From Phycisphaerales bacterium (GTDB lineage: Bacteria > Planctomycetota > Phycisphaerae > Phycisphaerales > UBA1924), in the NCBI GenBank assembly GCA_029260515.1, contig JAJDDC010000095.1:1-64000 (forward strand): a stretch of 64,000 nucleotides of DNA. Reading direction: 5' to 3'. A model generated the notes under the pieces. The model had not been told where the DNA came from. It did not search any database and was given only the letters and a program-made list of their open reading frames with translations. Made by a program: the position numbers and the translations under genes. Below, piece after piece: positions 33,424 through 42,097 of this stretch; the stretch's first letter is position 1, and each line of letters starts with the position of its first letter.

Positions 33424-35127
33424 TCAGGGGGCGCCCGGGCCGGGCTTCGTGGGACTGTCGAGGATCGCCGCGTTCAACTCGATATCCACCCACCCACGAA
33501 CCAACCCATCCCGGCCCGGGCCGTCCCCGCGCGGTGGCGAGACGAAGCGCCATCGGAGGAGATCGATACGGCGCAGCGCCCTGAGCGGCGCCCAGGTGGC
33601 CCATGGTTCGTCGGCGATGACGTCGTGGATCTGACGCGGGCGGATCATGCCGCTGGCGAGCAGCTGCGCCCCCTGGTCCGCGGCGGAGCTTGCGAGGCGG
33701 GCCGCCATCACCCTTGTCGCGTCAGAGGACCCGTCGGCGCCCGCGGAGCCCGGCGAGAAGCACATCGCCCACCATGTCGGTTCGGCGTTCGGATCCCCGG
33801 GGCGAGCCGCGGGCGGGAAGCCGAGCGCCCAGCTCGCGAGCACGTCCCGACCGAACGGGATCGGTGTGCTGAGCGTGAGTCGCTTTGTGCGGACGGCGTG
33901 GGGGAACTCGCCCGCGATGACGCCGTCGAGCGCGGCGCCCTCTTCGGTTGATTCGATCAACGCGGCGATGGCGAGGTCGATCGCTGCGGCGCGGCGCTGG
34001 CCCGGGGGCGCCTCCGAGGCGATCGCGAGGCGGAGGGGGGCGCCAGGTGATCCGGGTGCGCGGTCGAGGCGGACGACGGTGCGCCCCGCGAGCAGCCCGA
34101 CCAGCTCGCCCGGCAACGGGAGCATGATGGGCCAGACGCCCTGCCGGGAGGCGTGCTGTCCGTTCGCCGTAGGAGGGAGCGATTCGGCGACGAGCGCGAG
34201 CGCGCCCTGCTCGAGGTCGGCCAGCGCCGCAGGGTCCAGCAGTCGCCCGCCCGGTTCGTGGCGCCACGAGGGCGCGTCGCAGGCGAGCTGTGCGCTCCAG
34301 CCGGTGTCGGTCGGACCGGCGGTGGCGGCGACGAACATCTCGTCGGCGTCTGGGGTCGGGTCGCGGATGATTGCGAGGATCTGATTGGGCGGGAGGTCGC
34401 GGGTGATGGGGAACCGCTCGTGCGTGCCCAGCGTGTCGCGCGGGGCGCCCTTGGCGCCCGCGGCGCGGGCGAGCACGAGCTCTTCGAGCAGGGGCGCCGC
34501 CTCGTCTGGGCAGATGATCAGCTCGGTGCTCGGGCGTCCCTGCGCGTCGAGGCGATCGACGAGCGCGAGCAGGAATCGGCCGTGCTCGGCGGCGAGGATC
34601 GGCTGGGCGGCGATCTTGGCGCGCGGGGCGGGGCGGAGGCGGGTGCGGACGAGCTTCTCGCCGTGTTTGGAGACAGAGGTGACCAGGGCCCAGCTCGGCG
34701 GTGCGGGCGTGCCGTCGGCGGCGGGGGCTTGCGACCTGCGGGCGATGAACATGAGGCGTCGGGCGAGCAGCTCGTCGAACGCTTGCTGCTCGGTCAGGCC
34801 CAGGTGGTCGGCCAGGGCCCCCCACCGCGCGAGGGTGTCGGTGAAGAGGCCGGCTTCGGCGAGCGCGGCGCGGAGCGCCAGGCCGCTGCGTGATCGGGCG
34901 AGGGCGGCGGGGTCCTGGATGAGGACGACGACGTCCGCGTCGGCGGGAGCCGCGGCGAGCTGGTCCCACGCGGGGGCGTCGCAGGCCTCGGCCGCGTACG
35001 AGTGTGCACCGAGGAACGCGAGTGCCGCGCACAGAGCGAGCGCAACACATCGGCGTCGCCTGGTCGGCGGTGCTGGCTGGCGTTGGGCTGACGGGGCGTG
35101 CACGGCTCGTCCAGTCACGGCCGACAT
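33424..35127 (-). CDS. Secreted protein of unknown function (567 aa), sigma-operon member
   Basis: An exported protein. The signal peptide (about residues 26-46) precedes a large domain starting A-C-D-A-P-A-W-D-Q-L-A-A-A-P-A-D-A-D-V-V-V-L-I-Q. The sequence of alternating strands and helices (for example A-L-V-A-E-S-L and D-V-L-A-S-W-A-L-G-F) suggests a periplasmic globular protein reminiscent of DUF3352-type proteins, but I cannot name it. The start ATG 35127 lies 4 bases beyond the anti-sigma gene's stop, so it is probably in the same operon as the sigma factor and regulator. Confidence 0.65.
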   Translation of the reverse strand: MSAVTGRAVHAPSAQRQPAPPTRRRRCVALALCAALAFLGAHSYAAEACDAPAWDQLAAAPADADVVVLIQDPAALARSRSGLALRAALAEAGLFTDTLARWGALADHLGLTEQQAFDELLARRLMFIARRSQAPAADGTPAPPSWALVTSVSKHGEKLVRTRLRPAPRAKIAAQPILAAEHGRFLLALVDRLDAQGRPSTELIICPDEAAPLLEELVLARAAGAKGAPRDTLGTHERFPITRDLPPNQILAIIRDPTPDADEMFVAATAGPTDTGWSAQLACDAPSWRHEPGGRLLDPAALADLEQGALALVAESLPPTANGQHASRQGVWPIMLPLPGELVGLLAGRTVVRLDRAPGSPGAPLRLAIASEAPPGQRRAAAIDLAIAALIESTEEGAALDGVIAGEFPHAVRTKRLTLSTPIPFGRDVLASWALGFPPAARPGDPNAEPTWWAMCFSPGSAGADGSSDATRVMAARLASSAADQGAQLLASGMIRPRQIHDVIADEPWATWAPLRALRRIDLLRWRFVSPPRGDGPGRDGLVRGWVDIELNAAILDSPTKPGPGAP

Positions 35128-35131
35128 CGTG

Positions 35132-35842
35132 TCACGGGGTGTCGTCCGGGGCGGCGGGGCGCGCCGGGTCGAGGGGGTTGGAGCCAACCCAGATGGTGGG
35201 CCCTGCGCCGATGCGCGGCGCCCCGCAGCGGATCGAGGCGGGGGCGTCTGCCCGCTCGTCCTCGATGCCGAATGGGTTCGTGACGAAGCCGGCGGTGAGC
35301 ATGCGGGCGTGCGGCGGCGCGGCCTCGATCTCGAGGCGCGCGACGCACGGATCGGCGGTGGAGATGGCCTGGAAGGACATGCGGACCTGGTGCACGCTCG
35401 AGCGGATGGCGCCGACACCGGCGGCGGCGTCGTCGCGGAACGCCTCGTTGACATCGGCCAGGGGTGTCTGCTCGTCGGCGAGGGTGGTGGCCTCGGGCCA
35501 GGCGCGGCGACCGGCGGCGACGCCGAGCATCACGACCAGCGCCAACACGACAACGCCCGCTCGCGCGAGTTTGGTCATGCGGCGCAGTCGCCCCGGGACA
35601 AAGCGGCGGCGGTGGTCGGCGCTGTGCAGGATGCGGTCGGTGAGGTCGGGCGCCTCGGGTGGCGCACGGAGGGCGGCCAGTACGCGTGCTGTGCGTTCCA
35701 GGTCCGCGCCGGCGCGTGCGTCGTGCCGGACGGCGCCGAGGACCTCGCGCCGTGCGCGGGGCGAGAGCTCGCCGTCGAACAGGGCGTCGATGAGCTCGTC
35801 GGGCGGGATGCGATCGCCAGGGTTCGGCGCCGATTCGTTCAC
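35132..35842 (-). CDS. Probable anti-sigma factor, single-pass membrane protein
   Basis: A 236-aa protein with a cytoplasmic N-terminus (P-P-D-E-L-I-D-A-L-F-D-G-E-L-S-P-R-A-R-R-E-V, the anti-sigma-like D-G-E-L pattern), a membrane helix at about residues 90-110 and an extracytoplasmic C-terminus of about 120 residues with two Cys. No zinc-binding His-Cys-Cys motif is present. GTG 35842 overlaps the sigma stop (GTGA), so the pair is translationally coupled. It likely sequesters the sigma factor until a signal is sensed outside. Confidence 0.75.
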   Translation of the reverse strand: MNESAPNPGDRIPPDELIDALFDGELSPRARREVLGAVRHDARAGADLERTARVLAALRAPPEAPDLTDRILHSADHRRRFVPGRLRRMTKLARAGVVVLALVVMLGVAAGRRAWPEATTLADEQTPLADVNEAFRDDAAAGVGAIRSSVHQVRMSFQAISTADPCVARLEIEAAPPHARMLTAGFVTNPFGIEDERADAPASIRCGAPRIGAGPTIWVGSNPLDPARPAAPDDTP

Positions 35843-36423
35843 GCAAGACTCTCCGCGAGTGCGTCGCCCGAACTGGGGGCGACCTCGATGTGCGTCCGCA
35901 GGCGCTTGCGCCCGCGGTGCAGGTGGCTCTTGACCGTGCCCTCGGGCATGTCGAGGTGCCGGGCGATCAGGGCGATGGGCCAGTCGTGCTGGTGGAAGAG
36001 GATGACGACCTCGCGCTGGTCGGGCGGGAGCGTGAGCAGGGCGGCCTGGAGCGTGTCGCGCCGGGCTTCCTGCTGCTCGTCGGCCTCGACGGGCGCCTCG
36101 GGCGAGGCGGCGGAGGACTTCCAAGACCCGACCATGTCGGTGTCGTAGGCCGGGCGGTGCTTGGCGATCGCGTTGAGGTACAGGCGCCTGGCGATGGTGA
36201 ACAGCCAGGTCGAGAAGCGGTAGCGGAAGTCGAAGCGATCGAGGTTGGTCAGGACGCGGACGAAGGCCTCTTGGACGATGTCCTCGGCGACGTCCGGGCG
36301 CCCGGACATACGGAGCATGTAGGCGTAGAGGGACTGCTGGTGGTGGCGGATGATCGACGCGGCGGCCTCCTGGTCGCCCCGTGCGGCCTCCCGGATCAGC
36401 TTGTGTTCCTCGGATCTGAGCAT
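35839..36423 (-). CDS. ECF-type RNA polymerase sigma factor
   Basis: A 194-aa sigma-70 factor. Region 2: I-R-H-H-Q-Q-S-L-Y-A-Y-M-L-R-M ... A-E-D-I-V-Q-E-A-F-V-R-V, then F-S-T-W-L-F-T-I-A-R-R-L. Region 4: L-P-P-D-Q-R-E-V-V-I-L-F-H and I-A-R-H-L-D-M-P-E-G-T-V-K-S-H-L-H-R-G. It heads a three-gene operon with the coupled anti-sigma and a secreted protein. GGAG is 6 bases upstream of ATG 36423. It is a different ECF lineage from the factor at 18746-19372. Confidence 0.92.
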   Translation of the reverse strand: MLRSEEHKLIREAARGDQEAAASIIRHHQQSLYAYMLRMSGRPDVAEDIVQEAFVRVLTNLDRFDFRYRFSTWLFTIARRLYLNAIAKHRPAYDTDMVGSWKSSAASPEAPVEADEQQEARRDTLQAALLTLPPDQREVVILFHQHDWPIALIARHLDMPEGTVKSHLHRGRKRLRTHIEVAPSSGDALAESLA

Positions 36424-36544
36424 CGATGACTCCGCGTCAGGCGAGTATACCGGGCGGCTCCCTATCGGTTCCCGCTTGATTCCGGCGTTTCCCGCGTTCT
36501 GTTCGGGATATCGGGGCGTGGGTTCCGCCCGGTGCAAAGACCGA

Positions 36545-36570
36545 CGGCCCCGGGCGTGAACCCGGGGCCG
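36545..36570 (-). terminator. Possible terminator of the B12-fold gene
   Basis: A 10-bp perfect stem (36545-36554 with 36561-36570), 6-base loop, 50 bases past the stop codon. The following minus-strand bases are only moderately T-rich (TCGGTCTTTG), so it is a tentative terminator. Confidence 0.45.
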
Positions 36571-36619
36571 CCGGCAGGGATGGCGGTGTGGCCCCGGGCG
36601 CCGGGGCGGGGTGGGCGGT

Positions 36620-37333
36620 CTAGGCGGCCTTGGGCAGGCGGCGCTTGCGGCCGACGGTCCGCTGGTCCTCGGTCGCGCGGGTCTCGGGCTCCTCGAGGAG
36701 CATCTGGACGAGTTCGATGGGGTCTGAGGCCCAGAGGTCGGCGCCGATCTCCTCGGCGAGGCCGTCGGCACGGTTGAAGACACCCGCGCCCACGACGATC
36801 TGGGTGTTGGGGCAGGCCCCGACCTCGTGGAGGGTGTCGATCAGGCCGCGGATGACGGGCAGGTCGCCGGGCGCCGAGCTAAACATGAGCAGGACGTCGG
36901 GCTGGTCGTTCTGGACGAGCGATTGGATCTCGTCGGTAGGGACGCCGCCCCCGGCGAAGCGGACGCGGAACCCGTGGGATTCCAGCAGATCCACCGCCAT
37001 CTGGGCGCCGAGCTCGCAGCCCTCGTCGGGCCCGCAGCAGGCGAAGACGGATCGCCCACGCGGTGGTGTCTCGACGCGTTGGATCAGTCGTGCGGCGGTC
37101 TGGTCCACGACGACGCGGAGCAGGCGGGTCGCCAGGTGGTAGCCCAGGGTGGTGACCTGGTCGTCGCGTCGGAGGCGCTCGATCATCTCGTACGTGGGCC
37201 AGTAGAGATCGGTGACGAGCGACTGGGGCGCGACGCCCAGGGTGCGTTGTTCCTCGATGATGCGGCGGGCCGTGGTGCGGTCGCCGCTCACGAGCGTTTC
37301 GAAGAACCGTTCTGTGACGAGGTCGGACGACAT
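36620..37333 (-). CDS. Cobalamin-binding-fold protein with altered ligand motif
   Basis: A 237-aa protein with an N-terminal helical cap domain (about residues 1-90, B12-binding-2 type, Y-W-P-T-Y-E-M-I-E-R-L) and a Rossmann-like B12-binding domain after it. In B12 proteins the His of D/E-x-H-x-x-G coordinates cobalt; here the motif reads D-E-G-C-E-L-G with Cys in place of His. The following G-F-R-V-R-F-A-G-G-G-V-P-T-D-E-I fits the nucleotide loop region. Role could be sensory or regulatory, as in CarH-type light/B12 sensors, but no DNA-binding domain is present. The start ATG 37333 is the most likely. Confidence 0.8.
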   Translation of the reverse strand: MSSDLVTERFFETLVSGDRTTARRIIEEQRTLGVAPQSLVTDLYWPTYEMIERLRRDDQVTTLGYHLATRLLRVVVDQTAARLIQRVETPPRGRSVFACCGPDEGCELGAQMAVDLLESHGFRVRFAGGGVPTDEIQSLVQNDQPDVLLMFSSAPGDLPVIRGLIDTLHEVGACPNTQIVVGAGVFNRADGLAEEIGADLWASDPIELVQMLLEEPETRATEDQRTVGRKRRLPKAA

Positions 37334-37513
37334 GGCGGGTTGCCTCCCTGTGGCGGGCCCGGGCGGGCCTGAGTCTGAAGTTGTCGGTGGCCTCCCAGCC
37401 CCCGGGACGCCGGGGACACACCCCGGCGACAGGCGAGGGATCGGCGGGGGCCGCGGCGTTGCGTGAAGTTGGCGGGGGGCGTTTGAGGTCCGTGCGGAGT
37501 CCCGCGCGACCGC

Positions 37514-37611
37514 GGTTATTGGACCGGGCGAGGCGCGAGAATGCCGCATGAACAGGGGTTCATGGCGCGTTCGTTCTCGGACGGGTTATTGGACGCGCCG
37601 CTTATTGGACC
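37514..37611. repeat. Three copies of TTATTGGAC
   Basis: The 9-base sequence TTATTGGAC occurs at about 37516, 37586 and 37602 within GC-rich surroundings; the third overlaps the ubiE stop codon on the minus strand. The spacings (70 and 16) are not multiples of three. Function unknown. Confidence 0.5.
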
Positions 37612-38417
37612 GGCGCAGTCGGCGTCGCGCCTTCTCGGACCGCGCGGTGGCAGACGCACACGCCCAGTGTCATGGCCCTGGACTCGGCGTCGGCGAAGCC
37701 CGACTCGGCGATCGCGGCCCGGAGGGCGCCAGAGTCCATGAACTGGCCCACGGATCTGGGCAGGTAGGCGTAGGCGCCCGAGCGGTCGCGGGAGATGAGG
37801 GCGGCGGTCCGGGGCATGAGCCAGCCGCAATAGAAGGTGTTGAGCGCGCGGACGACGGGGTTGCGCGGTTTGTCGAACTCGAGGACGACGAGGCGCCCGC
37901 CCGGTGCGAGCACGCGGGCGAACTCGCGGAGGGCGCGGGCCGGGTCTTGGACATTGCGGATGCCGAAGGCGATCGAGACAACGTCGAACGAGGCGTCGTC
38001 GAAGGGAAGGTCCTGGGCGTCGCCCTGGACGTAGGACAGCTTCTGTGCGCGCGCGGGGTCGAGGCGTTTGCGTTTGTCGCGGGCGAGGTCGAGCATTTTG
38101 TCTGTGAAGTCGAGGCCGACGACCTCGGAGGCGTTCGTGGCGGCGAAGGCCTGGGAGAGGTCGCCCGTGCCGCAGGCGACGTCGAGTACGCGGTCGCCCT
38201 GGTTGACGCGTGCGAGTCGGACGGCGGCGCGACGCCAGGCCTGGTCTCGCCCGAAGGAGTGGAGACGGTTGTTGAGGTCGTAGGCGTGGGCGATGGACGC
38301 GAACATGTCGCGGACACGCCGGGCCTTGTCGGACTGGGTGTGGACGTGGTCGAGCTTCTCGCCAGCCCAGGCGGGGGACGGGTCGGTGACCGGCGTGATA
38401 GGATCGGTCGCGGGCAT
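37602..38417 (-). CDS. UbiE/MenG-type demethylmenaquinone methyltransferase
   Basis: A 271-aa class-I SAM methyltransferase of the UbiE/COQ5 family. Landmarks are V-R-D-M-F-A-S-I-A-H-A-Y-D-L-N-N, the SAM motif V-L-D-V-A-C-G-T-G-D-L-S, F-D-D-A-S-F-D-V-V-S-I-A-F-G-I-R-N and V-L-A-P-G-G-R-L-V-V-L-E-F. It carries out the C-methylation step of quinone synthesis (menaquinone or ubiquinone). The ATG at 38417 gives the family's normal N-terminus. It diverges from the M48 protease gene. Confidence 0.92.
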   Translation of the reverse strand: MPATDPITPVTDPSPAWAGEKLDHVHTQSDKARRVRDMFASIAHAYDLNNRLHSFGRDQAWRRAAVRLARVNQGDRVLDVACGTGDLSQAFAATNASEVVGLDFTDKMLDLARDKRKRLDPARAQKLSYVQGDAQDLPFDDASFDVVSIAFGIRNVQDPARALREFARVLAPGGRLVVLEFDKPRNPVVRALNTFYCGWLMPRTAALISRDRSGAYAYLPRSVGQFMDSGALRAAIAESGFADAESRAMTLGVCVCHRAVREGATPTAPVQ

Positions 38418-38478
38418 GGGCGTCTGATCCTAGCCCTTGGGGTTCCCCGCCCGCCCAACGAAGACCGCGGAGAACGAC

Positions 38479-39504
38479 ATGCGCACGCCGCTCGCAACTG
38501 CACGGACCATCGCGATCACAATCACTCTTGCGCTGGGCGCCCTGACGCAGGTCGGGTGCTCGACCAACCCGGCGACCGGGGCGCGGTCGTTCACGTTGCT
38601 GAGTTGGGAGGAGGAGCGGGCGATCGGCTTGGAGGCCGGGCCTCAGATGACCGAGCAGTTCGGGGGCGAGGTCAACGACGAGACGACGCGGGCGTACGTC
38701 AACGAGGTGGGGAACAAGCTCGTCGTGCACGTCGAGGAGGGCGTGCCGGACCTGCCCTGGGAGTTCACGCTGCTGGACTCGGCGGTGATCAACGCCTTCG
38801 CGCTGCCCGGGGGTCAGGTGTTCCTGTCGCGCGGGCTGGCCGAGAAGCTGGGCAGCGAGGCGGAGATGGCGGGCGTGATCGGGCACGAGATCGGGCACGT
38901 GACGGCGCGGCACGGCAACCAGCGGATGAGCAAGCAGATCGGGTTTAACATCGCGCTGGCGGCCGGGGCGATCGCGGTGGGCGCCGCGGGCGACGACACG
39001 GCGCTGGGTCGGTACGGGCAGTTGGGCGTGCCGGCGTTGGCGATCGGTGGCAACGTCGTGCTGCTCAAGTACGGGCGGGACGAGGAGCTGGAGGCCGACA
39101 TGCTGGGCGTGCGGTACATGAGCAAAGCGATGTACGACCCGAAGGGCCAGGAGCTGGTGATGGAGACGCTCAAGGCGGCCTCGGGCGGCGGCGGGGCCCC
39201 GCCCGAGTGGCTCAGCACGCACCCGGCGTCCGACACGCGGATCACGCGGATCCAGGGCATGCTCGCCGGCGAGTACGCGTACACGCAGAACAACCCCGAG
39301 TACGGGATGTACCCCGAGCGGTACGGCGACCGGATGCTCTCGAGACTGGCGGGGTTGCCCCCGGCCAAGCATCAGGCGCAGGCGATGGCGCCCGGCGAGG
39401 GCGAGGGGAGTCTGCTTGCGCAGACGTCTCTGTGGTGCGCGCATTGCCGGGCGGAGCACGCCGAAGCGCTGGTATTGCACGACGCGCCGGGCGTTCAGAA
39501 CTAG
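38479..39504 (+). CDS. M48 family metallopeptidase lipoprotein
   Basis: A 341-aa secreted zinc protease, probably a lipoprotein (lipobox V-G-C at residue 27). The active site is H-E-I-G-H (His136, Glu137, His140), with the third ligand in E-E-L-E-A-D-M-L-G-V. N-A-F-A-L-P-G-G-Q-V-F-L is a family feature. It resembles the BepA/LoiP-like proteins that act on misfolded outer-membrane proteins (inference). The C-terminus carries an unusual W-C-A-H-C-R-A-E-H extension that might bind metal. GGAG lies 8 bases upstream of ATG 38479. Confidence 0.9.
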   Translation: MRTPLATARTIAITITLALGALTQVGCSTNPATGARSFTLLSWEEERAIGLEAGPQMTEQFGGEVNDETTRAYVNEVGNKLVVHVEEGVPDLPWEFTLLDSAVINAFALPGGQVFLSRGLAEKLGSEAEMAGVIGHEIGHVTARHGNQRMSKQIGFNIALAAGAIAVGAAGDDTALGRYGQLGVPALAIGGNVVLLKYGRDEELEADMLGVRYMSKAMYDPKGQELVMETLKAASGGGGAPPEWLSTHPASDTRITRIQGMLAGEYAYTQNNPEYGMYPERYGDRMLSRLAGLPPAKHQAQAMAPGEGEGSLLAQTSLWCAHCRAEHAEALVLHDAPGVQN

Positions 39505-39589
39505 CCCGGAGCGTGAGCGACGGGCCCGGTGAGATCGAAGCATGCTGGTTTGTTTCGGTGCGCAGTGGGCCCCGCGCTGACGCTTGGGG

Positions 39590-40684
39590 CTAGCCGGACG
39601 AGCGTCCCGACGCGTGTTCGAGCTTCCAGAACCTGGCCCAGTTGCCCCACGCGAAGGCGTGGATGTCGTCGTCGGGCCAGCCGCGGGCGCTGAGGGCGTC
39701 GGCAATCTTGGACAACTCCGACGGTGTGTTGAGACCGGCGGGCAGGTCGTGGGCGGTGATCCCGCCGTCCATATCCGATCCGAGCCCGACGCCCCGGCGG
39801 TGGCCCATGACCTCGCAGACGTGCTCGACGTGTGCGGCGGCCTCGTCGATGCTCGGGCGGTCGGTGGGGTCGTTGGGGTCGAGCCCGGTGCGGATGAAGT
39901 TGCGGACGAGGTTGAGGCCGACGACGCCGCCGCGGCGTCCGATCTCGGCGATTGTTTCGTCGGACAGGTGGCGCTGCCATTGCTCGTTGTCCCGATCGCC
40001 CAGCAGCGAGCGGCAGTTGGAGTGCGACGCGATGACGGGGGCGTCGGTCAGCTCGAGGAGTTGTTCGGTCGAGCGCTGGCTGAGGTGCGAGAGGTCGTGG
40101 ACGACGCCCAGTTCGTCCATGCGTTTGACGAGGGCGCATCCCAGATCGGTCAGGCCGTCGTCGGACGACCCGGCCTCGACGCCGTTGCCGGCGGCGTAGC
40201 GTGACTTGTGCCACCAGGCCATGCCGATGGCGACAACGCCGCCCTCGACCCACTGGTCGAGGTCATCCGGCGATGGGATGGGGTCGGCGCACTCGATCAG
40301 GACGCCGAGGCGGAGGGGCGCCGACGACGGCGCGGGCAAGCCCTCCGCGTTCCTGCGCGGCACGAGCTCGATGACGCCCGCGCCCGCCCAGGCCTGGTAG
40401 AGCTTGAGCTGGCGCATGCCGGCGCGGTAGGCGGCGTCGGCGTCGGCGAGGGGGTAGGCGAAGGCGCTGGTCTGTGCGTCGGGCGCGGACGGATCGGTGA
40501 CCGCCTCGGTGAAGATCGTGCCGAGGCAGGCGCACACACGCCCGTCACGCAGTGAAGGGAGCGTGACGGCGGCGGGCCGGAGTTCGCCTCGGCAGTCGTC
40601 GAGGGGCGCGTGCATGTCCCGCCCCAGTTCGGCGAGCATCGCGAGATCCAGATGCGCGTCGAACCACCGGGGCGGGCTGGGCAT
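39590..40684 (-). CDS. Membrane dipeptidase (peptidase M19 family)
   Basis: A 364-aa zinc-dependent renal-dipeptidase-family enzyme. D-A-H-L-D-L gives the first two metal ligands and H-S-N-C-R-S carries a later His; H-D-L-S-H and G-L-G-S-D-M-D-G-G fit the rest of the TIM-barrel metal site. It should cleave dipeptides, with D-amino-acid dipeptides common substrates in bacteria. The ATG at 40684 (M-P-S-P-P-R-W-F-D-A-H) is chosen; a further upstream extension would run into the next gene's promoter. Confidence 0.88.
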   Translation of the reverse strand: MPSPPRWFDAHLDLAMLAELGRDMHAPLDDCRGELRPAAVTLPSLRDGRVCACLGTIFTEAVTDPSAPDAQTSAFAYPLADADAAYRAGMRQLKLYQAWAGAGVIELVPRRNAEGLPAPSSAPLRLGVLIECADPIPSPDDLDQWVEGGVVAIGMAWWHKSRYAAGNGVEAGSSDDGLTDLGCALVKRMDELGVVHDLSHLSQRSTEQLLELTDAPVIASHSNCRSLLGDRDNEQWQRHLSDETIAEIGRRGGVVGLNLVRNFIRTGLDPNDPTDRPSIDEAAAHVEHVCEVMGHRRGVGLGSDMDGGITAHDLPAGLNTPSELSKIADALSARGWPDDDIHAFAWGNWARFWKLEHASGRSSG

Positions 40685-40785
40685 GGGCGATGGTAGACGC
40701 GGTGAAAGCGGGCGCGGGCGTGTCCGAATATGATCGTGTCGGGCCACGGGCGGGGAGTCCGGCCGACCACTCGGAGAATGACACA

Positions 40786-41511
40786 ATGCGCGCGCTCGGT
40801 TTGACACACAACACACGGACCCCGGCCAGGCGCGGGAAGGTCCTGATCGGGTGCCTTGTCGCACTCGTGCTGGTCGTGCTGCTGATCGTCGGCGGGGGGG
40901 TCTACGTCGCGATGAGCTGGCGCGGGTGGACCGCTTCGTTCGCCGAGAAGATCGCGACCGAGGCGATCCAGTCTTCGGATCTTCCCGAGGGCGAGAAGGG
41001 CGAGGTGCTCGTCGAGATCAAGCGGCTGACCGACGGGTTCAGGAGCGGGGACGTGACGTTCGCGCAGCTGGAGCAGATCGGCAAGGACATCGCGGAGGGC
41101 CCGCTGATCCCGGCGGCGATCGTGGGCGGGTTCGAGGCGATGTACCTGGCGCCGTCGGGTCTGAGCGACGAGGAGAAGCAGGCGGGCGGGCTGGCGTTGT
41201 CGCGGGTCGCGCAGGCAGTCTCCGCGGACAAGATCGAGGCCGACCCCCTGGCGAACATCTTCGACCCGATCCAGACGGTGAGCTCGACGGGGTCCGGCGT
41301 GCACATCAACCACCCGGAGTTCAACCTGCACCTCAAGGACCCGGACGATTGCACGGACGACGAGCTGCGCGAGGTGATCGCGAACGCGCAGGCGGCCGCG
41401 GACGAAGCGGGGATGCCCAACGAACGGCTCGAGATCGACGCGTCCGAGGAACTCCGTGCCGTGATCGACCGCGTGCTCAACGGCGAGACGCCCGCGATCG
41501 AGGGTCCGTAG
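40786..41511 (+). CDS. Single-pass membrane protein of unknown function (241 aa)
   Basis: One N-terminal membrane helix (about residues 19-44) and an acidic, helical extracytoplasmic or cytoplasmic domain rich in Glu and Asp. No family recognised. The ATG at 40786 has GGAG about 10 bases upstream; the frame is also open back to 40690 but with less typical sequence. A strong hairpin terminator follows. Confidence 0.65.
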   Translation: MRALGLTHNTRTPARRGKVLIGCLVALVLVVLLIVGGGVYVAMSWRGWTASFAEKIATEAIQSSDLPEGEKGEVLVEIKRLTDGFRSGDVTFAQLEQIGKDIAEGPLIPAAIVGGFEAMYLAPSGLSDEEKQAGGLALSRVAQAVSADKIEADPLANIFDPIQTVSSTGSGVHINHPEFNLHLKDPDDCTDDELREVIANAQAAADEAGMPNERLEIDASEELRAVIDRVLNGETPAIEGP

Positions 41512-41546
41512 CAGGGGAACGCGTCTGCACAGCATGGGTGAACGAC

Positions 41547-41578
41547 AGCCGCCCCGGGGATCCCCGGGGCGGCTTTGT
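41547..41578 (+). terminator. Terminator after the gene at 40786-41511
   Basis: A 12-bp stem with a GATC loop (41547-41558 with 41563-41574) followed by TTTGTTC. It is 36 bases past the stop. It might also serve the converging gene at 41603. Confidence 0.7.
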
Positions 41579-41602
41579 TCGTCAGGATCGTCGCGGCGCG
41601 GG

Positions 41603-42013
41603 TTAGTACTCGAGCGCGCGGGCGAGGGTCTTGGCGTGATCGATCCAGCCGGCGACCTCGGACTCTGTTGGCACGCGGCGGGTCAGGCTCTTGGCGTCGT
41701 TGACCTCGACCATCTTGGCGGCAAGGTTGGCGGCGTTGCGCTGGGCCAGCTCGGGGACGGTGTCCACGCCCGAGACCTCGAGCAGCTCGGAGAACTCGCT
41801 GCCGATGCCCTTGACGCGGTAGAGATCGACCATGTTGGCCCACTTCAGGACGAGCGCGTCAGCGATGTCGGCCTTGGCGGCCAGGGCCTTGCGGTCGGCG
41901 GGGGTTTTGCACGCGGCGAGCAGGGCGTCGGTGTCGGCGATGCCCGCGTCGCGGAGCTTCTTGCCGTACGTCGGGCCGATGCCCTCCACGTCCTCGATCG
42001 GGTAGTTGGCCAT
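41603..42013 (-). CDS. DUF4332 helix-hairpin-helix protein
   Basis: A 136-aa protein of two helix-hairpin-helix units: I-E-D-V-E-G-I-G-P-T-Y-G-K-K-L-R-D-A-G and V-K-G-I-G-S-E-F-S-E-L-L-E-V-S-G-V-D. This pattern is DUF4332, found in planctomycetes and cyanobacteria; HhH units bind DNA or proteins non-specifically, but the family's role is not established. AAAGGAG lies 9 bases upstream of ATG 42013. Confidence 0.85.
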   Translation of the reverse strand: MANYPIEDVEGIGPTYGKKLRDAGIADTDALLAACKTPADRKALAAKADIADALVLKWANMVDLYRVKGIGSEFSELLEVSGVDTVPELAQRNAANLAAKMVEVNDAKSLTRRVPTESEVAGWIDHAKTLARALEY

Positions 42014-42097
42014 CTCGGTTCTCCTTTGGTGTACTGTGTCGCCCCGTCGGGGGGAGCAAAGAGGATAGGGGCCGGCGTCGCCCGGCAACGAGCCCGG

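Noticed and set aside
41603..42013. DUF4332 protein as an inactive topoisomerase or ligase fragment
   Set aside because: It consists only of helix-hairpin-helix units at the normal length for DUF4332, with a good ribosome site, so it is a complete gene.
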